A DNA stretch of 64,000 bases from Psychrobacillus sp044762745 (GTDB lineage Bacteria > Bacillota > Bacilli > Bacillales_A > Planococcaceae), in contig NZ_JBIWEX010000024.1 of assembly GCF_044762745.1 (NCBI RefSeq), positions 6,023 through 70,022 of the forward strand. The letters are read 5' to 3'. The translations under genes and the position numbers were made by a program. Under the pieces are notes generated by a model that made no database searches, was not told the DNA's origin, and saw only the letters and a list, made by a program, of their open reading frames with translations. Shown here piece by piece: positions 59,792 to 64,000 of this stretch (positions are counted from its first letter, which is position 1; the number at the start of each line of letters is the position of its first letter).

Positions 59792-60721
59792 TTACGCACG
59801 AATTTGTTTTAATACAACATCCGCCATTGCATCGATGAATAGCGGTTGATCATTTGGCATTGCCGGGCGTATATATGTTGCTCCAATATCATCACACACA
59901 ACTTTACACTCGTAGTCGTTATCGTATAGTACTTCTAAATGCTCTGCTACGAAACCAACTGGTGTATAAACAAATGTTGTGTAGCCTTTTTCTTCATGTA
60001 ATTCTCGTGTTAAATCTTGCACATCTGGTCCAATCCAAGGCTCTGGTGTTTGTCCAGCACTTTGCCAACCGACTGCATAGTTTTTCACGCCTGCTGCTTT
60101 TGCGATTAAGTCAGCTGTCTCATTTAACTGATCTGCGTATGGGTCACCCATAGAAAGAATTTTTTCAGGAAGCGAGTGAGCAGAAACGATTAAACAAGCT
60201 TTTTCACGTTGTTCCTCCGACATTGCTGCAAATGCTTCGCTAACTTTTTCATTCCAATATTGGATGAATTTCGGCTCATCATACCAGCTCTCTACAGAAG
60301 TAATCGTTAAATTACCTAATTTCTCTGCTTCTTCTTTAATACGACCATTATATGATTTAATCGAGAACGTAGAGAAGTGAGGTGCTAATACGATAGATAC
60401 TGCTTCAGTAATTCCATCTTGATGCATTTGTGCAACTGCATCTTCTAAGTAAGGCTCAATATGTTTTAACCCAATATACATTTTGAATTCGATTTCATCT
60501 TGTACTTCGTTTAGACGATCGCAAAGGGCTTGTGCTTGGTTTTTCGTAATTTTCGCTAATGGTGAAATTCCACCGATCGCTTTATAACGTCCTGTTAAGT
60601 CCGCTAATTGTTCCTCACTTGGTTTACGACCGTGGCGAATATGTGTATAGTAACGTTCAATATCTGCTTCTTCGTATGGTGTTCCATATGCCATTACTAA
60701 TAATCCCATTGTTTTTTTCAT
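59792..60721 (-). CDS. hemH: ferrochelatase (coproporphyrin III type)
   Basis: This 309-residue enzyme inserts iron into the porphyrin; in Firmicutes the substrate is coproporphyrin III. It has GLLVMAYGTPYEEADIERYYTHIRHGR, the metal-site histidine in VLAPHFSTFS, SAHSLPEKI and YTPVGFVAEHLEVLYD with the conserved Glu. The ATG at 60721 follows GAGGTGAC; an in-frame GTG three codons earlier overlaps that site. It lies 21 bases past hemE. No hemY follows; the next element is a terminator. Confidence 0.96.
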   Translation of the reverse strand: MKKTMGLLVMAYGTPYEEADIERYYTHIRHGRKPSEEQLADLTGRYKAIGGISPLAKITKNQAQALCDRLNEVQDEIEFKMYIGLKHIEPYLEDAVAQMHQDGITEAVSIVLAPHFSTFSIKSYNGRIKEEAEKLGNLTITSVESWYDEPKFIQYWNEKVSEAFAAMSEEQREKACLIVSAHSLPEKILSMGDPYADQLNETADLIAKAAGVKNYAVGWQSAGQTPEPWIGPDVQDLTRELHEEKGYTTFVYTPVGFVAEHLEVLYDNDYECKVVCDDIGATYIRPAMPNDQPLFIDAMADVVLKQIRA

Positions 60722-60742
60722 CAATGTCACCTCTAAAAAAGT

Positions 60743-61795
60743 TTAGTTAGATTTTGCTGCAATAAGTTCTCGACTATATTCATGCACGAATGTTGTTAGA
60801 CGTTTCAAAGTATCTGGATTCACTTCAGGGAATACACCGTGTCCAATATTAAATATATGACCTGGTTGTGCTACACCTTGCTCGACAACTAGTTTCGCAC
60901 GTTTTTCGATTTCTGCCCAGTCTCCGATTAAATACGATGGATCCAAGTTCCCTTGAAGCGGTTTCGTTAATCCTTTAGCACGTGCTTCTTCAATTGATAA
61001 ACGCCAATCGAGTCCAACTACGTCTACTGGTAAGTCATGCCATTCCATTGCTAAATGACTTGCACCAACACCAAATGTTATTAATGGAACACCTAGCTCA
61101 CGAAGTTCTGTGAAAATGCGTGTCATCACTGGTTTAATGAAAATACGATAATCCGCTACATTTAAAGCACCTACCCATGAGTCGAAAATTTGAATCGCTT
61201 TCGCTCCTGCTTTTACTTGTGCTTTAATATAAACGATAATCATCTCTGCAAGTTTGTCCATCAATGCAAACCATGCTTCTGATTCCGAAATCATAAATGC
61301 TTTCGTTTTGTTATAACTCTTAGAAGGACCGCCTTCAATCATATAGCTTGCAAGGGTAAATGGAGCTCCTGCGAATCCGATTAATGGAACATTCAACTGT
61401 TCAGTTGTTAACAATTTAATTGTTTCTAATACAAATGGAACATCATCTTCTGGAGATAGGTCCCCAAGATTGTGCACATCTTGCACCGAACTTATTGGAT
61501 TCGAAATTACTGGACCAACCCCAGCTTTTATCTTCACATCTACACCGATTCCAGGTAGTGGTGTTACAATATCTTTATACAATATTGCTGCATCTACATT
61601 GTAATTTTCCACTGGTAAACGGGTTACATATGCACATAATTCAGGCTCATGTGTAATTTGCTCTAAAGAATATTTTTCTTTTATTTTTCTGTATTCAGGT
61701 TGTGATCTTCCTGCTTGCCTCATATACCAAACTGGCGTATGCTCCACTTGTTCTCCTCTTGCTGCACGAAGAAGTGTATCATTAAAAGTAGTCAT
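60743..61795 (-). CDS. hemE: uroporphyrinogen decarboxylase
   Basis: This 350-residue enzyme converts uroporphyrinogen III to coproporphyrinogen III. The N-terminal signature TPVWYMRQAGRSQPEYR is complete, the active-site Asp is in AILYKDIVTPLPG, and GFAGAPFTLASYMIEGGPSKSY and FNIGHGVFPEVNPD are conserved. It is first in the hemE-hemH operon and divergent from hmoB. Confidence 0.97.
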   Translation of the reverse strand: MTTFNDTLLRAARGEQVEHTPVWYMRQAGRSQPEYRKIKEKYSLEQITHEPELCAYVTRLPVENYNVDAAILYKDIVTPLPGIGVDVKIKAGVGPVISNPISSVQDVHNLGDLSPEDDVPFVLETIKLLTTEQLNVPLIGFAGAPFTLASYMIEGGPSKSYNKTKAFMISESEAWFALMDKLAEMIIVYIKAQVKAGAKAIQIFDSWVGALNVADYRIFIKPVMTRIFTELRELGVPLITFGVGASHLAMEWHDLPVDVVGLDWRLSIEEARAKGLTKPLQGNLDPSYLIGDWAEIEKRAKLVVEQGVAQPGHIFNIGHGVFPEVNPDTLKRLTTFVHEYSRELIAAKSN

Positions 61796-62003
61796 TCTAA
61801 AATTCCTGCCTTTCTTCTATCTAAATGGTACGTCTCTTTTCAAATATACGTCTCCACTATAGTCGTTCTATTTCCTATTGTATAGGTATATAGTGTAATT
61901 GTCATAAATTTGTCCCGTTTCATCGTCAAAATTAGTTAAAGGGTTTCTAAGTGTGCATTTTTGGGAAAAGTATAAGAAATAAACAAAACTAGGAGGTACT
62001 TAT

Positions 62004-62492
62004 ATGAATTTATATATAACTTCAGGAACACCTGAATTTATGGAGTCAATAAAAAAGAAACATCCCAATGAGCAAATTTATTCATTGCATGGAATAGGTA
62101 ACTCTGTTCTAATCCATGAAACTGCAAAAAAAACTATTTTCCAAGCTCCAAGAAAATATGAAATATTAGAAGCTTCCGGACATTTCTCCGAAAAGGGCTA
62201 TTTCGCCATTCAAAATATTCCCCTTTCAGACGAAGGTAAACCCATCTTTGAATATAAGTATACAAACTTATCACCAACCCTTGAACAGGAGCCAGGGTTT
62301 ATCGCACTTCGTGTATTAAAACCGATCAAATCAGACACTTATATTATTTTAACAGAATGGTCTGGTCCAAACAGCTATGACGTATGGTCGAAATCCCATC
62401 CAATGAACTTTGATGAGATTGCTGATAAGCAACAATTTTTCACTGGCGCTCCCTATGTTTCTACATATTCATCGACAAATGAAGAAGTCTAA
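62004..62492 (+). CDS. hmoB: HmoB-like heme-degrading monooxygenase (YhgC family)
   Basis: This 162-residue protein has an N-terminal variable part and a C-terminal antibiotic-biosynthesis-monooxygenase (ABM) fold: YFAIQNIPLSDEGKPIFEYKY, LEQEPGFIALRVLKP, YIILTEWSGPNSYDVWSKS and FFTGAPYVSTY. The layout and the place beside hemE match B. subtilis HmoB (YhgC). It is likely to release iron from heme without CO. The ribosome site is AGGAGG. Confidence 0.85.
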   Translation: MNLYITSGTPEFMESIKKKHPNEQIYSLHGIGNSVLIHETAKKTIFQAPRKYEILEASGHFSEKGYFAIQNIPLSDEGKPIFEYKYTNLSPTLEQEPGFIALRVLKPIKSDTYIILTEWSGPNSYDVWSKSHPMNFDEIADKQQFFTGAPYVSTYSSTNEEV

Positions 62493-62515
62493 ATTTGAGA
62501 GGCTATACATTAAAA

Positions 62516-62549
62516 AAGACTGTTTGGTGCGTCAACACCCAACAGTCTT
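62516..62549 (+). terminator. terminator of hmoB
   Basis: AAGACTGTT and AACAGTCTT with inner GGTG/CACC pairs form a long stem 24 bases past the stop. Confidence 0.85.
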
Positions 62550-62593
62550 GCAATAAAATAGTTTCGCTTTAAAGGCGATCAGCAATTATCATG

Positions 62594-62639
62594 AGTAAAC
62601 CGGCCCAATGCTATGGCTCAGTGGCGGTTTACTTTTTTT
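62594..62639 (+). terminator. second, orphan terminator hairpin
   Basis: AGTAAACC pairs with GGTTTACT and is followed by TTTTTTT. Inside, a GCC/GGC pairing extends the stem across a single-base bulge. No gene ends between this hairpin and the hmoB terminator 45 bases earlier, so it may end a short RNA or act as a backup. Confidence 0.7.
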
Positions 62640-62732
62640 CTTTTGAAAAAGTAAAAATTGAAACTTGCACATTATAATTTATATTCTTCTTTTTTGTTAT
62701 AATGGTAAAAAGATAATTGGAGGGTAAAATTT

Positions 62733-63902
62733 ATGACATTAGAATTAACGGAAAAATTAGATAGTGCATTTGAAGATATGGTCGCAATCCGTCGTCATTT
62801 ACACATGCATCCAGAAGTATCATTTAAAGAAACAAAAACAGCCGGGTATATTCAAGACTTTTATACAGATTTAGGTATTCCATTTCAAGCAAATGTTGGC
62901 GGTAATGGTGTTGTCGCAAGAGTAAAAGGAGCTTTACCTGGTAAAACAGTTGCACTTCGCGCTGATTTCGATGCATTACCGATTCAAGATGAAAAAGACG
63001 TCCCTTATAAATCTACCGTAGATGGCGTTATGCATGCATGTGGACATGATGGGCATACTGCAACCTTGCTCATTCTTGCACGCACGATCAATGAATTAAA
63101 AGACCAGTTAGCTGGAGAATATGTATTTATTCATCAGCATGCGGAAGAATATGCCCCAGGCGGAGCAAAACCAATGATTGAAGCAGGATGCTTAGAAGGA
63201 GTCGACGCTATTTTCGGTACGCATTTATGGTCTTTGTTCCCACTTGGATCAATCGAATATAAATCCGGTCCAATCATGGCAGCAGCGGACCGGTTTGAAA
63301 TTACGATTCAAGGGCAAGGTGGACATGGAGCTAATCCGCACCAAGCAAAGGATGCAATCGTCGTAGCCTCTCAACTTGTCGTAAATTTACAACAATTAGT
63401 AGCAAGAAGAGTAGATCCAACACAATCTGCGGTTCTTTCTGTCGGTTCCTTTGTTGCGGAAAATGCTTTTAATATTATTGCAGACAATGCAAAACTTGCT
63501 GGTACAGTGCGTACTTTTGATGCAGACGTTAGGGATTTAATGGAGCGTGAGTTAGCACGTGTTATCGAAGGCACCTGCCTTGCTGCAGATTGTACGTATA
63601 CTTTCGAATATACTCGTGGATATCCCCCAGTTATTAATCATAAAGAAGAAACCGAGTTTTTAGCAAAAATCGCTAGGGATGTGCCTGGAGTAGAAATAGT
63701 GAAAGAGTCCGAGCTTCTAATGATTGGAGAAGATTTTGGTTATTATATGGAAGAGATTCCTGGAACATTTTTCTTTACAGGCGCAATGCCAGAAGGAGAT
63801 GTTTACCCACATCATAGTCCTAAGTTTGACTTCGATGAACGCGCAATGCTCACAGCAGCCAAAACATTAGGAACAGCTGCTATTCAATATCAAACGAAAT
63901 AA
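62733..63902 (+). CDS. M20-family amidohydrolase
   Basis: This 389-residue zinc amidohydrolase of the N-acyl-amino-acid/hippurate type has HMHPEVSFKE, LRADFDALPIQDE, MHACGHDGHTATLL (metal ligands), QHAEEYAPGGAKPMIEAG (catalytic Glu) and the late GEDFGYYMEEIPG and HHSPKFDFDE. A dimerisation domain occupies about residues 180-290. It would release an amino acid from an N-acyl form. The ribosome site is GGAGGG. It stands alone with a strong terminator. Confidence 0.93.
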   Translation: MTLELTEKLDSAFEDMVAIRRHLHMHPEVSFKETKTAGYIQDFYTDLGIPFQANVGGNGVVARVKGALPGKTVALRADFDALPIQDEKDVPYKSTVDGVMHACGHDGHTATLLILARTINELKDQLAGEYVFIHQHAEEYAPGGAKPMIEAGCLEGVDAIFGTHLWSLFPLGSIEYKSGPIMAAADRFEITIQGQGGHGANPHQAKDAIVVASQLVVNLQQLVARRVDPTQSAVLSVGSFVAENAFNIIADNAKLAGTVRTFDADVRDLMERELARVIEGTCLAADCTYTFEYTRGYPPVINHKEETEFLAKIARDVPGVEIVKESELLMIGEDFGYYMEEIPGTFFFTGAMPEGDVYPHHSPKFDFDERAMLTAAKTLGTAAIQYQTK

Positions 63903-63906
63903 GAAA

Positions 63907-63983
63907 AGAGGCTGGGACAAAACCCACCTTGAAAAATGAAAAGCCCTGGAAATTTTACGAACAGTAAAATTTCCAGGGCTTTG
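63907..63983 (+). terminator. strong terminator with GAGGCTGGGACA leader motif
   Basis: A 19-bp perfect stem (AAAGCCCTGGAAATTTTAC and its complement, 63941-63983) with a five-base loop is followed by TGTTTTT. It is preceded by AAGAGGCTGGGACAAAAC (63907 on), a phrase I recall as a frequent 3'-flank repeat in many Firmicutes. Confidence 0.9.
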
Positions 63984-64000
63984 TTTTTAGGCATTAAAAA

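Overview
The window reads as chromosomal DNA of a low-GC, endospore-forming member of the Bacillales. Supporting signs are a CwlJ spore cortex hydrolase, a BceRS-BceAB module, a FadR-type operator, AGGAGG ribosome sites and stretches of gene order shared with Bacillus subtilis (yhfH/lplJ, yhgD-yhgE, hemE-hemH-yhgC, yrrT-mccA-mccB). Family resemblance and the style of the intergenic repeats suggest Planococcaceae (for example Psychrobacillus or relatives); that genus-level guess is inference. I see no rRNA, tRNA, CRISPR array, prophage or intact insertion sequence.

Layout. 1-4.3 kb: the start of an acetyltransferase, a 20-bp tandem repeat, a decayed DUF5412 gene, a GntR regulator, and a group of small membrane proteins and a lipoprotein with a methyltransferase. 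4.4-7.9 kb: a class III aminotransferase operon with a complete polar amino-acid ABC importer. 8.4-14.1 kb: cwlJ, a metallo-beta-lactamase/hotdog gene pair and assorted single genes. 14.1-35.8 kb: a catabolic island (below). 35.9-39.2 kb: yrrT-luxS-mccA-mccB, for recycling methionine sulfur to cysteine. 39.5-47.2 kb: a FetAB-like exporter, an amino-acid permease, an S9 peptidase and an acyl-CoA synthetase with a FadR box. 47.2-51.7 kb: BceRS-BceAB. 51.7-56 kb: lplJ, yhfH, and yhgD-yhgE with two matching operator-like dyads. 56-59.5 kb: a four-gene operon with a propeller lipoprotein, a two-component system and a YtkA-like lipoprotein. 59.8-64 kb: hemH, hemE, hmoB and an M20 amidohydrolase.

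The most striking system is the 14.1-35.8 kb island. It holds a prolyl oligopeptidase, a five-gene oligopeptide ABC importer, two divergent M24 (Xaa-Pro type) peptidases, a sodium/amino-acid symporter, and what looks like a full trans-4-hydroxy-L-proline pathway: 4-hydroxyproline epimerase, FAD dehydrogenase subunits, a DapA-family deaminase, and 2-oxoglutarate-semialdehyde dehydrogenase. Six sites in it match the sigma-54 promoter consensus (TGGCAY-N5-TTGCA, one with TGGCTT) at exact spacing, each placed in front of an island gene or operon. One sigma-54 activator with an N-terminal CBS-like segment and a PAS domain lies in the middle. I infer a single regulon for importing and degrading collagen- or gelatin-type peptides to 2-oxoglutarate. 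It also contains a second proline-racemase-family protein that has lost both catalytic cysteines.

Non-coding structure also stands out. Two distant sites carry the same composite element, a terminator hairpin followed by four or five TAGTTGTAA motifs 21 bp apart. The window also has a Bacillales-type GC-rich intergenic repeat and many clear intrinsic terminators.
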